Assembly (NCBI GenBank): GCA_010405405.1
Contig: MU004231.1
Location: 4,431,204-4,495,203, forward strand
Reading direction: 5' to 3'
DNA from: Microthyrium microscopicum
Taxonomy: Eukaryota; Ascomycota; Dothideomycetes; Microthyriales; Microthyriaceae
Length of the DNA: 64,000 nucleotides
Position 1 is the first letter of the stretch, and each line of letters starts with the position of its first letter. Below the pieces are notes generated by a model, which was not told the DNA's origin, made no database searches, and worked only from the letters and a program-made list of their open reading frames with translations. This document shows, one piece after another, positions 37,573-50,463 of the stretch. The translations under genes were made by a program, and so were the position numbers.

Positions 37573-40500
37573 TTATTCCTCCGCGAATTTCTTAGGTCTA
37601 TATTCTTCAATGACACTCTTCGGCTGAACATACGTTCCTAGAGGCTGATATTCGTTTGCAAAACCAAAAGCTTTTGGGCCGCCAATTTCAACCGCACGTT
37701 CTGTGTCAACCCATCGTGGAGAGCAAGTGATACCAATGACCGTCACCCTGTACCCATATCTGAATTCCGGAACACCAAGAGCCTTTCCAGATCCATTGTC
37801 CAAAACAGCAATTAGATCTGGGACGGAAGCAATGATTTTCACCTCTCCATCGTCAGCTTCGTGTTCTGCAGTAATGATTTCGTTTTTGAATGGTAGTTTA
37901 AGCAGGCCACCATGGGCTACAGCGGCCATAAGAGGTCTTGAAGACTGGTCTTCATCTTCGATATGATCAAAAGATTTGATGTGGACTACGCCGTAGCTAT
38001 GACCTTGAGATAGCTCATTCTCCACTTGAATGATCTTGCCCCTGAAGAGTATCTTTGCTACTCCTGGTCCGCCAGCTTCTTCAATGATCGATTCGGCAAC
38101 AGATGAGATTGTGTTTGAGAAGTTACATCTCGCAATGCTACGACCTATCCGCCAAGCAAGTGAAAAAGTATTGAGAACTGCATATTTCGTCACATCTGCT
38201 TTGTTGGTTGGCCGAGTAGCTGCACCAACTGCAGAACCCATTTCTACACACGCTGCTCTTAGGATTGAATCAACGAGCTTGTCACTTGAAGAAGCTGTCA
38301 TGATAATCGTGCTCCCGTCACCAGAGTCGATTGCACAAGGAACGAGGCGATGACTCTCGTGAGCGGCAAGAGTAGTTTGCCATGCTGTTGGATATGCGCG
38401 ACCCATCCAATCACCATCAACTACTGGTACATTGAAGAAACGCGATGATCCAAGAAGTAAAGGCTCAAGACCATTTCCTCCACCAATCTCAATCGGCATT
38501 ACTGCTTGGAAATTGTCGTGACCAAGATATGCCATAAGTGCTTTCATGGCGGACACATTCTCTGTGGATTGTAGTCGTTCGACTCCAACTGCTGGTGAAC
38601 CCAGTCCACCTCCACTATAGATTATATCGTCCGTCCCCAGGGCCGATGGGTCAATTATGCGCATGATATAGCCTTCGCGAAGCATTCGAGTAAGTTGGAT
38701 TTTGACCGCTGCTGGACTCCCTCCTCCAGCGCAACCGAGCACATAGCAACCATCGGCCAAGTAAGCAACGTCGGTTACACTAACAACCCACTCGAGTCTG
38801 TCGTTTTGATAAACAACTTTCGGAGAGTAAGTGAGCGGATTTACTTCTTCGCTTTTGAGAATCGGGTCGTCTAGTCGTTGGGAGAATCTTTCAGGCTCAT
38901 CATCAATGTCATCGTCGTCTTGATCTTCCTCAAATTGAAATTGAGGGAAGCTCACACGAGTGTCAACGTCTCCAACAGCTCGGGCGATAATTCGTATCCG
39001 TTTTTCAATGTATGAGACCGGCATGGTCTCCACTTCGGTGATATGTATGCTGTTTTCTGAGGCGCCCGATTCTTTGGCTTTCTCGATAGCCAATCGTTTC
39101 GCATGACTGATGGCTTGCTGGACAGATTGCGTGCGGGTGTCTTGTAAGATATCCACGCAACCACTAATTTGAGATATCGCGGCACCAACAGCGTTGGCAA
39201 CGTCGTAGAAAATAGGGCGGGTTAGTGAAGCTGCACCTTGTAAGGACTCTGGAGCGATGATTGCACCACCGCCGACAAGGAGGACCGGTAAGGGATCCGG
39301 TGAAAGTTTCATAACATCCATTGCGGTCTCAAACATCTTTTTCATACTTTTTCGTGCTTCCTCAACCAAGAAGTGATCTAAATGAGAAACTTTGGATGAG
39401 TCACCAATATTGGCCATGCCAGCAGCAACAGCGATGTCAGTCGCAGTAATTGTGGTTCCACCGAATACCAATGCCTCACGTTCCAACTCTTTACCAACGG
39501 AATCTGGTCCTACTGTCACTTTCCCATCAACATGTCTGACGATACATCCTCCCCCGAGACCGATTGAGTGAAGGTGCGGTAGGCTATAATTGACCCGAAC
39601 TCCAGGTACTATCTCAACGTAGGCAAAAGCCTGACGAGGCACGTTGGAAGAAAGAAGCACGCCAACGTCAGTAGTAGTACCTCCTACGTCAATAACAATT
39701 GACTGTAAACCATCCAAGTTCTTTCCCGATAAATATGCTGCTCCGCGCATTGAATTTGTTGCACCAGAGCAAAAGGTGCGAATTGGAGTCTTTGCGGCGG
39801 AAGAAGCGCTCAGTCCTGTGCCATCATTTTGAGTAATAAAGATCGGGCATGTCAAGTACAATTGTCTCATAGCAAGATGAAATGCCTTGACTGTTTTGCG
39901 AGCGTACTTCAGGATCGCAGCATTCAAGATACTCGCGTTCTCCCGCTCCATGAAGCCAACATTGGCAACAGTGTGACTACAGACAACATCTGCACCAGGG
40001 ATTTCATTAAGCAATATGTCGCGAATACGATCTTCTTGCTTAAAGTCTTGGTCAATTGGGGAAAAGACTCCTGCAACCACAATGGTATTCAAGCCAAGCT
40101 CTTTGATCTTCGTGGCTTCTTGAACCACCTGCTCTTCAATGACAGATGCTTCTTCTCGCCCATCTATGTGTATTCCTCCATCGACATAGCCAACGTAACC
40201 TCTAATCAGTCTAGCTAGGTCTGCAGGCCACTCCGCGAACGGTGGAATTTCACGTAGGAAGGACTTGGAGACTCTGATGATTGCTACTGGTCTCAGCCGT
40301 CGGGCATCTCTCTCAATCACAGCGTTCATGAAATGAGTTGTGCCGATGGTCACGGTCGCAACTCGAGATGGGCTGATGCTGGCTGATTCGATAACATGTT
40401 TGACTGCGTCGGTGATACCTGTTGTCGCGTCTGGCGTGGTCGTTGTTTTCTGGTGTGCAAGGACGCCACGATGTGCAGCATTTCCCTTCAATGAGAGATC

Positions 40501-40587
40501 AACAGCCACTGCATCAGTATTCGTACCTGATTGCGTTAGTGAATATTGACATCTGGTAGCCTAACTGATAGACAAAGTAAATGGCAT
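37573..40587 (-). CDS. Hydantoinase/oxoprolinase-family protein with DUF917 domain; 5' end unresolved
   Basis: The long exon runs 40526-37573 and opens with TNTDAVAVDLSLKG, the start of the phosphate-binding N-terminal domain. Next come IGTTHFMNAV, an ASKH-type loop SIVIDVGGTTTDVGVLL, GLGGGCIVR and LLVGGGAIIAPE (hydantoinase A), then from about residue 590 a DUF917 half (GCAGGGSPAAVKIQL, DIIYSGGGLGSPAVGVERL, MPIEIGGGNGLEPLL). Such fusions are thought to open hydantoin-like or 5-oxoproline-like rings; substrate unknown. The first exon is doubtful. An ATG at 40587 can reach the exon through a weak GTTAGG donor (40565) but omits the usual GVxxGG motif. An upstream stretch does encode RVGAIEVG with a possible GTGGGG donor at 40595, but has no in-frame ATG. 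It may be miscalled or damaged. About 990 aa as drawn. Confidence 0.85.
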
Positions 40588-41278
40588 GACCCCACCGACT
40601 TCGATGGCACCTACACGACACACTCTGAGATCGGGTGCTTTATCTACCACATAGGGCGTTCAAGCTTGAAGAAAACCTCCCAGTATTTAAGAGCGTTCGT
40701 GTGAGCCAGCGAAGTTGATGGGAGAACGCTAATTATTTTGTCATCTGGTCATTGTTGTGGCTTTGTTCATTCCAAACCGCACCTCCAACATCAACACCAA
40801 TACGAATGGTTGCGCAATCGACTTCCATATTTGTTTTCCCCTGACAGCTTTTATTTTGATCTGTCAAACACTTTCGTGGAGGTGGTCTCCTCGCATGAAC
40901 ACATTGTCAGTCGAGCCAGTGACCGGTCAAACCGGCGTGTCGTGTACCGTGTGACCGGTGAGCTTAATCCGGAGGGATGCGATGCGCGATTTGGCGGGCG
41001 CCAATCAATTCCAGGAGACCGATTGACTTCTTATCATCATGTCAATATTTCAAATGTGGCCGCACAAGTGTGCCTTTCATTTTCGTTCACCTTGTTCAGG
41101 AGGCTTGTTTAATGTTCTTTCCAACCGGGAAGCATCTAGGCCACATATCAAAATTTCTGGACAAATTCTTGGGAGCATATGCATCGCAAGAGATATTGGC
41201 GAATACAACAATAAAACGTTACGCCATAAAGACTAAGCACCAAACATCCTCTACGTCTTTGGCGAGGTCGCCATCTTC
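40588..41278. other. Divergent intergenic region
   Basis: Contains the promoters of the hydantoinase and HET genes. The frame encoding RVGAIEVG next to the hydantoinase exon (about 40596-40650, minus strand) probably belongs to that gene or its decayed 5' end. Confidence 0.5.
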
Positions 41279-43315
41279 ATGATGAGCCAAGAGCAAAAGA
41301 GTAGAGAAACCAAAGGAAGACGACGCAGCCTGTCTTTCAGTTGGATCCTGTATGGCCATATCAAGATATCATCGGTCCCCGTTCCCCTATCGTTGAAGTC
41401 ATCGCACGAGTCACATTCAATAAATCAGCATCCACCCCAGCGGCCATTCCAGAACGCGCAACATGAAATCCGAATTCTTCACCTGCAGCCAGGCGAATGG
41501 TCAGAACCAATCGTCACCAAACTGGAAACAATATCCTCGCCTTATGACGTGCCTTATGAAGCGCTTTCATATACTTGGGGTAGTGCTACCGATACCAAAC
41601 CAATCACTGTGGACGGATCAGAGTACCACGTTACTAGAAACCTGGAGGCTGCACTTCGTCACCTTCGTTTGACTGATGAGACACGCAAGTTGTGGTGTGA
41701 TTCAGTTTGCATAAATCAGATGGACAATATTGAGAAGAGTATACAGGTGCAGAAGATGGGACACATTTTCTCTGGAGCATCCATGGTTCTCGTTTGGCTT
41801 GGAAAGTCGTATGAAAACCAAGATCAGTGGAGTCTTGACGTTGATGAAGACCTTTTAAAGAAGGCTATAGATCTTGCTTCAAATCTTAGGCAAGCTTACG
41901 ACCAGTCGTTGCATGATGATCCCTTCCAGTGGGCATCTTTACTCAGGCAACGGGTACAAGATCTGCAGCTTTGTCATGCGGAAAGCAATGGTGATGGTCG
42001 TGTAACAGCCTTACTGATCAATCTGTTAGGCCGCCCATAGTGAGTGAAAGTCCTTGAGGATCGTGAACTGTAATAACGAATCAGGTTTTCTAGAGTTTGG
42101 ATGATACAGGAAGCCAATCTTCATTTGAAGCCGACTGAAGTCGTTTTGGGTGGTTATTCCTCCCGTCTAGATAACTTCACACATAGTGCACATTACCTTG
42201 CGATACTGCAAGACTTCTTCGGAGATGAATATGGTCATCCAAGTCCTGATTTTCTATTCCCACCATTCTACTGGCAAGATTTGCAGTTCGTAATCAGACA
42301 CCCATCATTCAAAGCTCTATCGAAAGCATATCGACTACAGGTATTGCTGTCAATGACATCGGCTTCTTTCCATTGCTCAGACCCAAGAGATCGCATTTAC
42401 GCCTTACTAGGACTGTCAAATAACAAGAATAATGGGCAGAGTACAGTCACCGTAGACTATCTCAAAACCTTTCAGACCGTGGCCTTAGACACAGCAATCA
42501 GCTTGATAGAAGGTACTCAATCCTTCGCGTTGCTGTCATTTGCACCTGACACGACGCCAGGCATGCCATCGTGGGTACCAGCTTGGAATCGTCCCGTCAT
42601 CTATACGCGGAAGGAGACATATTTCGATGACTACTTCGCCATTTTGACCTGTTTTCCAGGGCGCCACGCGGCTAGATTTCAACTAAGTCCTGATCGAATG
42701 ACATTGTATGCAAGTGGAGTTATCTTGGGAGCTGTTGCCAGCGTAGTCAAATTACCTGATCTGACCATGCCTGACGATGATACCGTTTCGAACCGAGCGA
42801 CCAAGAATATAGAGCTTATGAAACGATTTGAGGAAAGGTTATTGACAATTCCATCTTTAGCCAAATGCTTCGAATTGTCGAGAGAAGATATAAGTATTCT
42901 AGGTCATGTATTAGAGGGCACTCGATACAATTGGACGTGGGAGGAGGATGTACAAAGGTATGATGCGATCATGGATAGACTGCCTGAAGGCATGAAATCC
43001 ATTTCCGAGCTCGAGATGGGCAAATATCTTGATGCACTGGCATTTGTCGCGAAAGGAGACACTATCTTCAGCACTGCTCAGCAAGACATAGGCCGTACTC
43101 TCTTGGGTCCTGTGGGAGACTCACCTCTAGAAGCCGACTGTATTGCCCTATTCCCTGGATGTCTTCGACCTGTGCTCCTTCGACCAGTGACTGGCGGATA
43201 TAGAAACCTTGGTCAATGCTACCTTCACGGCTACATGGATATGGATGAGCAAGCTGCCGTCTTTGAGAAAGCGTTGGCAGAGCAGGGAAAACTAGCCATG
43301 ATAGCTCTACTATAA
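41279..43315 (+). pseudogene. HET-domain (heterokaryon incompatibility) protein with stop at the intron junction
   Basis: Exon 1 (41279-42039) carries the HET domain: HEIRILHLQPGEW, YEALSYTWGS, LWCDSVCINQ and SGASMVLVWLGKS. A GTGAGT donor at 42040 and CAG acceptor at 42084 lead to exon 2 (42085-43315), which continues FSRVWMIQEANL, CSDPRDRIYALLGLS and ends with GDSPLEADCIALFPGC. HET proteins trigger cell death when unlike hyphae fuse. The codon split by the intron is TA|G, a stop, where the family has a Trp or Tyr (usually RPW/YFSRVW). A G-to-A change of TGG would explain it. A rarer donor (GTTAGG at 42025) would keep the frame but delete LGRPW. The gene is otherwise intact (663 codons), so the break looks recent, or the sequence has one error. 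Confidence 0.82.
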
Positions 43316-43660
43316 TGTAGAAATACTCCAATCATAGTCTTTGTAAGCAACATTGAACTCGGCTCCTTTGGTAATTTCAGTAGAAAGTTCTAATGTATGG
43401 TGAGCCCAGCATGGTCTGCTTCATCCTGGTTTGAAATGTACTCGTCTGCGGCTTCCGCAAGTGAAGCTGGAATTGTTATTAATATCTGATTCACCCTCTT
43501 CTAGTTGCCGCCGAATCCCTTCTGATCCTTCTTGGATCGTTCCTTGACAATTGATGTACTGCTTTATTGCTATCGGAATGCTGCCCGCAGAAAACACTTG
43601 TAATTTGGGATGAGCAAGCAAGTCGAGATGTAATTGCCCAAAAAGTCAAGTAGCTTTCTT
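43316..43660. other. Convergent 3' intergenic region
   Basis: Between the HET gene and the amidase stop codons. No feature seen. Confidence 0.55.
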
Positions 43661-45419
43661 TCAGCTCAAAAGCCTTCCCGCATACTCGGCAATGGCTATC
43701 ATCCTCTCCTCAGTAAATCTGCGGCCCACTATTTGAACTCCAACATGGGCGCCATCATATATCTCTGGATCATAGCCTTCAAATACAGAGTTGTCATCAT
43801 CGCTGAGAGGAGCATATCCTGGCTCATATTGATCCACCGCTTTGTCCACATGAGTAACTGGAACAGTCACGGACGTCAAATCGAGACCATTCACCCACCC
43901 AGTAAATCCATAGTAACGATAATGGCCTGGTCTAGCAGCGGGAAAGGGAGCCACTGGAGCGATGACACCATCTACTGGACGACCTGTTCCAGTCAGAGAC
44001 TCGGTGCTGTTCCAGTAATCCATATATTCTTTCTTGCATTGGCGTATTCCAACATTAACAGCTGCTATCTGAGAGGCAGTGGATTGTTCGGAAAGATCTG
44101 TTCCTAGTAGTAATTGTACTTGTGCGGATGATGGTTCTCCTGACAAGCCAAACGCTTTATCAGCATCTGCTCCACCATCAAATGTCCATGCAGAAAATGT
44201 TAAGGCGAGTATGGCTTTGTGAGATGGTGGCTTCCATTCGATGATTTTATGTCCAGCCTTTTCCAAAACCGCGACTAGCATGTTCACCGCTCGTAGCACC
44301 GGCGGATTTGGGTTGACAACTCCATCGCCTCTCATAACCCCAAATGAGAGTTGCCCTCTCGATTTCGCATCGGTAGTGTTAACCAAGTCAGTGACTGCCT
44401 GCTCTTCAGCATCACGCCAAGGCATTTCTACAACCAAAGGATCGTGGTACCATGGTTTCTGCGATAGAAGCGATTTGACTACCAATCTTAGCGAGCCTGC
44501 TGTGGTAGCTAGGGGCCCTACAACTGATAGCACCGAGTTTTGCCCATCAAAGGAATTTGCCATCCCTTCATATGGCAGCCGCCCAACGGATGGACGGAGA
44601 CTATATAGGCCATTGAAGACTGCGGGAATTCGGATTGATCCGCCAATGTCTGTCCCAAAACCGAGCGGTGATCCTCTCAAACTAATCAATGCCCCTTCAC
44701 CACCCGAGCTACCTCCTGAGGAAAGGTTGCGATTCTTGGGATTCCAAGTATATCCAATGATGTTGTTCACCGTCTCACCACTCATCAAAGTATGAGGAAC
44801 GCTGGTTTTGCAGTAGAGCACTGCTCCAAGGTTACGCAGTTCTCGAACCATTTCACTTTCGTAGATTTTCTGACGGGGATCATTTTTCTTGCCCTCAAAG
44901 GTGTCAATCCATCCTACGTATCCCATAGTAGTTTCGACGTCTTTGACGTGGAACAGATCTTTCAAAGACACAGGAACACCATGTAATGGTCCAATGGGCT
45001 TCCCATGTTCTGCAAGATACTCGTCTAGTACACTGGCATCCCTCAATGCAGCATCGAAGAATGTCTCGTGAAGACAATTGACCTAGTATCCATTAACTTT
45101 GTGGCCAAAATGATCCCCGTCGTTGTCTCACTAATTGGTGTGCTAATGAAGCTCTATGGCAAAACGCTTTAGCAACCTCAACAGCGGACCACTGTCCTGT
45201 AGTTGTCTGCTTTGCAAGGCCAACTGCATCGGTTTCTGTGATCTCGATTTCCCTTGGTGTCAAAAACTGCTGGATATACGAACCTGTAACGTCTCGTTGC
45301 TCTTCGGCGTTAGGAATAGTTGATGTTATTCTCCATTTCTGAGGCAAAGAATCCAGTATGGACCTTTTCTTTGCACTAGCTTTTTCTTTCCAGTCTCGGT
45401 TCGTTTTGAGGTGGATCAA
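43661..45419 (-). CDS. Amidase-signature enzyme, start codon not identified
   Basis: Exons 45419-45132 and 45082-43661 join in phase 0 (AHQL-VNCLHETFFDA). The amidase signature is complete: catalytic Lys in PLHGVPVSLKDLFH, cis-Ser in LSSGGSSGGEGAL and nucleophile Ser in GTDIGGSIRIPA. Fungal relatives hydrolyse small aliphatic or aryl amides (acetamidase type); the exact substrate is unknown. The 5' exon begins with the usual TNRDWKEKASAKKRSIL and LPQKWRI, but there is no ATG in this frame: the first usable codon is TTG and a TAG lies about 50 nt upstream. A short 5' exon, for example from the ATG at 45517 through a weak GTCTAG donor, could supply the start, or the gene has lost it. The catalytic core does not need those residues. 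Confidence 0.87.
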
Positions 45420-46575
45420 TTGAGCTGCGAAGAAACCGGAGAATCGCGAATATGTCTAGATACGTGCGGTTGCAAGGCTGACTGTACCTGTTTCTAGACT
45501 GGTGCCCAACGTTGCATGACTCGGCCAGTACCCCTCGCTTTTGTTCAAGATAAGGACAGCAAGGGTAGAACGTAATAGTGGGTACTTTATCACGAATGAA
45601 AACTTTCCAGGCTTGCCTTGTTATGCTTTCAGCGCTGCAAAGTTGTTGGCGTACTTCAGAAATCGCCTTTTCCTGAGCTCCCATCGAATGTGATGTTTGC
45701 CATAACATTTCTCAAAGAGAAGGTGTGATACTGGCCTGGAGCAACTCACTACCAGCAACAGCGCGCAAGACAAGAGGCTTGCTTTTAGTACCTTCTCAGG
45801 CGGAAATAGGCCTTGCTGATGGCGATTTGAAAGTCGTTAATGCAATTCCGCGGACACTCTCTGGTAAGTTGCTTTCATGCACAACCGACGGACAAGATAA
45901 ATGGCGCGCTCCCATCAGCTTCTTTGGCTTCACTTGCTTCATTTTCTATCGAGTGCGAAGACGCAGTTGCAAAATATTGATTAGGATGGAAACTAGAGAG
46001 CATGATGTTCACAAGGTAGGAGGGAAGGTGGAAGACTTCGCCAATACTGTGTCCAACCATACTACAACCACGTGCCAACCACTAAGCCCGAACTCTTCAA
46101 GACCACTCAGACGTGCTCAACCGGTTGATCATAGTAAAGGCCTGGGGTGCGCGACTGGCTTGCAAAACCGAATCTTTGGACCTCACGGAGCAAATCTACT
46201 TTCTCTCTTCTACTGAGCTGGCAAGGACTTACTATTGGTAGCGCGCCGAGATTCACAGAATACTCCCAACGCACCCAACTGGGAGACATCGCTTTGTATG
46301 GCATAATTTCACTCATTCCAGGATGAGGTTCATGTGCTAGTTTGCTTCATATCGGATTTCAGATGGAAGCCCGGCTGCTAGTCCGCTGTTTGCGGTGGAA
46401 GAAGCAAATCGAACGGGAAGTCGCAGAGCACCCATGAGCAATAGGCCAAGCTACCTCATTGCCAAATGTCACCACCGTCGGTCTACAACAAAATACTTCC
46501 ACTACCTCATCAGTGCTACACAGAACCCTCTCAATCCCATCAAGTTACTCTCAGTCCCATCAAAATACCTTCAAA
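45420..46575. other. Intergenic region, 1.2 kb
   Basis: Separates the amidase from the first orphan gene. A 110-codon frame on the minus strand (45376-45708, with MGAQEKAISEVRQQL) and a 69-codon frame (46107-46316, minus) have no family or splice support. The promoters of both flanking genes are here. Confidence 0.45.
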
Positions 46576-48588
46576 ATGGCTTCAGAGGACGAAGATATGC
46601 AAGATTCTCAAGCCACGCAATCCACTATTCCCGACTCTCCATTTGATCAAACGGCTCCTGGTGCCGACGACGACGAAGATGATAACTCGGAAAGCGATGA
46701 TGAGCCTCGCTCGCCACGCACATATTCAAGATTTTCGTCTTTCCAATCCGGTGCCACTGCGAATGATGAAGAGGAAAATATTCCTTTCCATGTCGAACGA
46801 GTCTGCAATCACATCGACAAGCTCACACCGCCGCAATATATACGGTTCTCGCTTCCTGGTCACGAATACGGCCTACTCCTTGAGAGCAAAGGCCTGGAGG
46901 CTGTTGCGTCGAAGATTCTTGATGATGAGATCAGTTCCGGATATTTCAAACCCGATCCGCAGTTACTGTCCAGCCTCAAATCTCTGACGTTGAGCTTTTT
47001 GACTGGCATCCACCGACCGACCTTGAAAGCGCTGATTGAAGGGGACCTCGCATATCAAGTGTTCCACAACCATGAAGTCAACAAACGTGCGATGGAACTA
47101 CGCGATCAGGTGCCAAAGCAGCTCGCTGGTATCTATCAAATCGCTCTCGTCGACAAATGCGGAGTAAGATTTCCCTTTTCCTTTGACTACATGCCAGAGA
47201 TCAAAATCTGCGATGTCCTCCAGCACATTTGATGGCTCCGATACCATGTGGATCCTCATACTAACAACAATCAGATGAGTCCTACCGCAGCCCACCTGAT
47301 AGAAGCTCATGACGTTGCTTTGCACTATACGGAACGCTCAGACGATCAAGAGCCCGAAAGATACGAGCATTTCGAAGAAATTGACACATACAAGCATGCA
47401 GCTTTTCCGCGGCGCGATTTAAGGTGGCGTCGATATCTCATGCATAAAGTCCAAGGTCGCTGGAAATGGAAGACAAAGCGTGTTGATGCTTTCCGTTTGT
47501 TTCTTCACAATCTTAAGTACCTGCTGGATACTGTCCCTAATTCACACTTGGCCCAGCCATTTCCGTACCCACTGCGAGACATAGGTTATAGCAGTGATTT
47601 GGTAAGACGCGCGAAGGACCATGCAGAACACCAAAGCTCAAATGCCCTCATGTGCCTTCTTGATGCTGTAATCGCCACCACTGTCAATAACCACGTCTCA
47701 GGTTCTTTTGATGGCTCTCCATACAAGCAGATGTTTGTTGTGGTCAGCTTCATTCCTGCCACGATAATGTCTCCCCTGGCCGAAATCGCGCTGACGCGCC
47801 TCGCTTCTGCATATTCGGAGTTCAGCGGTGTTGGTCTCAACACTCATCCAGCAGGGCGATCCGTTCCTCTTCCCAATGATCCTCCGCCAACCGATGCAAT
47901 GTTCCAGCATTCATGGATGTGGGGATTCCAAAACAGCGCGATTATGAAAGAGAATATGGCCGACGACCAAATGAAAGCTAAGGCGAAGATTGACAAGCTC
48001 CAGAAAAAGTTCGCCACCCTGACGCAACAAGTCAAAGACCAAGAGATTGACCTTCTCCAATTCCACTACAACAAGGAGCACGAAGAAGCATTCAAACTCA
48101 TGAAGCAAAGCGCTGGACCCTCGCTAAGACCACTCTACACGATGAGCCGAACTCTGTTTATGGAAGCCTTCCCGGAAGATTACAACCGATACTATCACGA
48201 GGAGGTGGAGCCTGGTTTTTCATCTCCTCCACGCCTCACTCGAGCTCGAGCTCGCTCTCTGGGCTCCTCGAGCCCTACGTCATCCTTTGAGATCATAGGT
48301 CCAGTTCGCGGAGCCCAGACAGGCCTCACACAGCTCAATAGCCAAGACGATTCAGAAGCTCCCGCGCAAGCTGCTCTTCAAGCACTTCCCCAAGCTCTCC
48401 CTCAGCAACAACCCAGTTTGGTGGTTCACCCCGTGGACCAAGTGGCATCTTCCTCTACCGCCAGTCCTTCTGCAGGTACTGCCGGCACGTCCTATCGGAG
48501 TAGAGGAATCATCCCAACACGTCCTACAGGCTGGTTTCGTGGTCGTGGTGCTGGTCGTCCTAGTGGCAGCCGTGCTAGTAGCCGCTAG
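46576..48588 (+). CDS. Orphan 633-aa acidic/coiled-coil protein
   Basis: Exon 1 is 46576-47163 and exon 2 is 47275-48588, joined in phase 0 across a 111-nt intron with a CTAAC branch motif. The ATG has a good AAAATGG context. Residues 1-70 are Asp/Glu/Ser-rich. A folded region follows (IPFHVERVCNHIDKLTPPQY, LPGHEYGLLLESKG, IHRPTLKALIEGDLAYQVF, GIYQIALVDKCG). The second exon begins MSPTAAHLIEAHDVALHYTE and has a long helical part; residues about 430-490 (MADDQMKAKAKIDKLQKKF and on) form a coiled coil. The tail is Ser/Pro/Gln-rich and ends RGRGAGRPSGSRASSR, an RG-rich end that could bind RNA. I recognise no family. Confidence 0.75.
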
Positions 48589-49913
48589 CAATACGACAAG
48601 CTGAACGGCCATGGTGTGATTGCTGGCGTCAAAGCTGTCCGTTGGTACAACTTGAACTGGTAATGGTAGCTACTTGTAGCTACTTGTAGCTAGATCAAAA
48701 AGGCTGCTTTTCCAAACACATCCCTCGTAAGCTCTCTTAATTGAACAATTCAAGTCTTATCGGACTAGCAGGTCTTTTCCACCTTGCTAGTAGCTCTGGG
48801 CTGCCCAATCTGTGCTCTCTGTCATTCGCTTGGGTCGATATTCGCGGATGGGCTCTAGAAGTAACCGAAGAAAAGAACACTTGTACACGGTTTGAATTCA
48901 TGTATCAGCGTTAAATCATGACCTGCCTACCTGCAAGGAGGTCTCAGCACGAGATATATCCCAACCTGCTAGTCCCGTTTGCATTACAGGACTCTTATAC
49001 GATCTAAAGGATAAGAATCGGTTGCCCGAGCCTGCTGAAGTTACAAGGCTATGAGTATTGAAATGTTTGGTTGCTGAGACAGCCCCGTTAGCTTTTATTG
49101 AAGGTATTATCCGAGTAGTGCCAAACGGTTACCTCGCAGTCAACAACCTGTACACCTTTTACTGAATTATATTAGATGGCGCCATGTGCGTAGTTTCAGG
49201 TCCCTAGAGCATGTAGGGAATGTCGAAGCCGTTAGTAGACGTTAGTATCATATGAAGATCCCCCTATGAGCCCGCTGGAATGCCAGATGACGCCAGTAGC
49301 AGTGCCACTGTTGGATGCTTCCATTCCTTCGCCGACTAAGTAATCCTTTTTGATGGAACTGATTTCGTGAGTTATCTACACGAAAAGCATCACCGCATTG
49401 GGAGGGCGTGATCATGTAAGCACTCCGTGTAATGCTCCGGTAACTACGAGCTCTGCCACCACACTTGATAAGAAGAATAGTCCTTCCCGTGCTTGTGAGA
49501 GTTGATATACGTTGCTGCGTGGATCTCAACAACGAGAAAAGTGTATCTTCTTTTGTTTCTGAGTGGCAGTCGCTGGTTTCGTTATTGACGTGTGCCAAAC
49601 AAAACAACTGGCGGACATATAAAGTACTTGGTTCACGCCCAAATCGTGAAACCCATCTGGACGGAAATCGCAGAGTTTGCTTCTGAGTACTCAACTGGGT
49701 CGACCTTGAGGGCCCACTAACACATCCAGCTTGGCCAATAAGCTTGAAATCTGAGGTGAAGTCTTGAAGTGAGGTTTCCCTGGCAATCTCAACACGCCAC
49801 TAGTAGTATATAACGTAGCAAACAACCTCCAGCTCAGTATTTTGGCTTCCAAACTTCTCTACTCTTCCCCAACGAGAAAAACTTGGCTCACTACGGAGTA
49901 CACGCTTGCCACT
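48589..49913. other. Intergenic region, 1.3 kb
   Basis: No gene supported. Near its left end a 10-bp unit, TAGCTACTTG, is repeated 2.6 times. The right end has the promoter of the next small gene. Confidence 0.5.
48667..48692. repeat. Tandem 10-bp repeat
   Basis: TAGCTACTTG repeated 2.6 times, just after the orphan gene. Confidence 0.75.
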
Positions 49914-50463
49914 ATGACGGACCCAAAGGAAGACGCAACCTCTGCCCCAGATCGCAATGTCGTTCCGGTTAGTAATATCTCATGATATATTCAGTGCGCT
50001 AACAGCTTTCCCATAGATCGCGGAAGATCGACAAGCCGCTTTGAGCAGTGCCCTGGAGCAATTCTCGGACACGGTCACTCTGAAAGAACTACTGAAGGCC
50101 ACACTCCCATTTCCAGTTTTCTTTGAGGAGGATGTTGATCCTAGTAGGTGTTTCAGCCTGAAATATGGCAGACTCTAACATTACTATTTAGAAGCTACTG
50201 AGGCCATTCGCAAAGAGCTACAAACTGTCAAATCCGAAAATGGCGGCCTGCACTTCACCAACAAACTGCTTAGCGAATATCTGAATAGTCTTCCTGACAA
50301 AATCAAAGCCGCTTCGGCTGATGAATCGAAAGATATGCGCATTAAGGAGCTGGAGGAGCAGGTGGAATATAAGAATAGGAAACTTGCTTACTATCGTGGA
50401 GATCATGCTCAATCTGAGGGCGAGGAGCGCGGTAGGAGTGGGGCTCGACAAGATGACATCTGA
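49914..50463 (+). CDS. Orphan 150-aa protein
   Basis: Exons 49914-49967, 50017-50143 and 50192-50463 join in frame; the second donor is GTAGGT and the last exon ends with TGA at 50461. The product starts MTDPKEDATSAPDR, has an amphipathic helical middle (ALSSALEQFSDTVTLKELL, KATEAIRKELQTV), and ends with a charged coiled-coil-like stretch (DMRIKELEEQVEYKNRKL) and an Arg/Gly/Ser tail. No signal peptide, membrane segment or known domain. The gene model depends on three short exons, so it is moderately secure; consistent phase and good GT-AG sites support it. Confidence 0.62.

Noticed and set aside
45376-45708. 110-codon minus-strand frame overlapping the amidase 5' end
   Set aside because: It is in a different frame from the amidase and no splice in the right phase joins the two; no independent domain.
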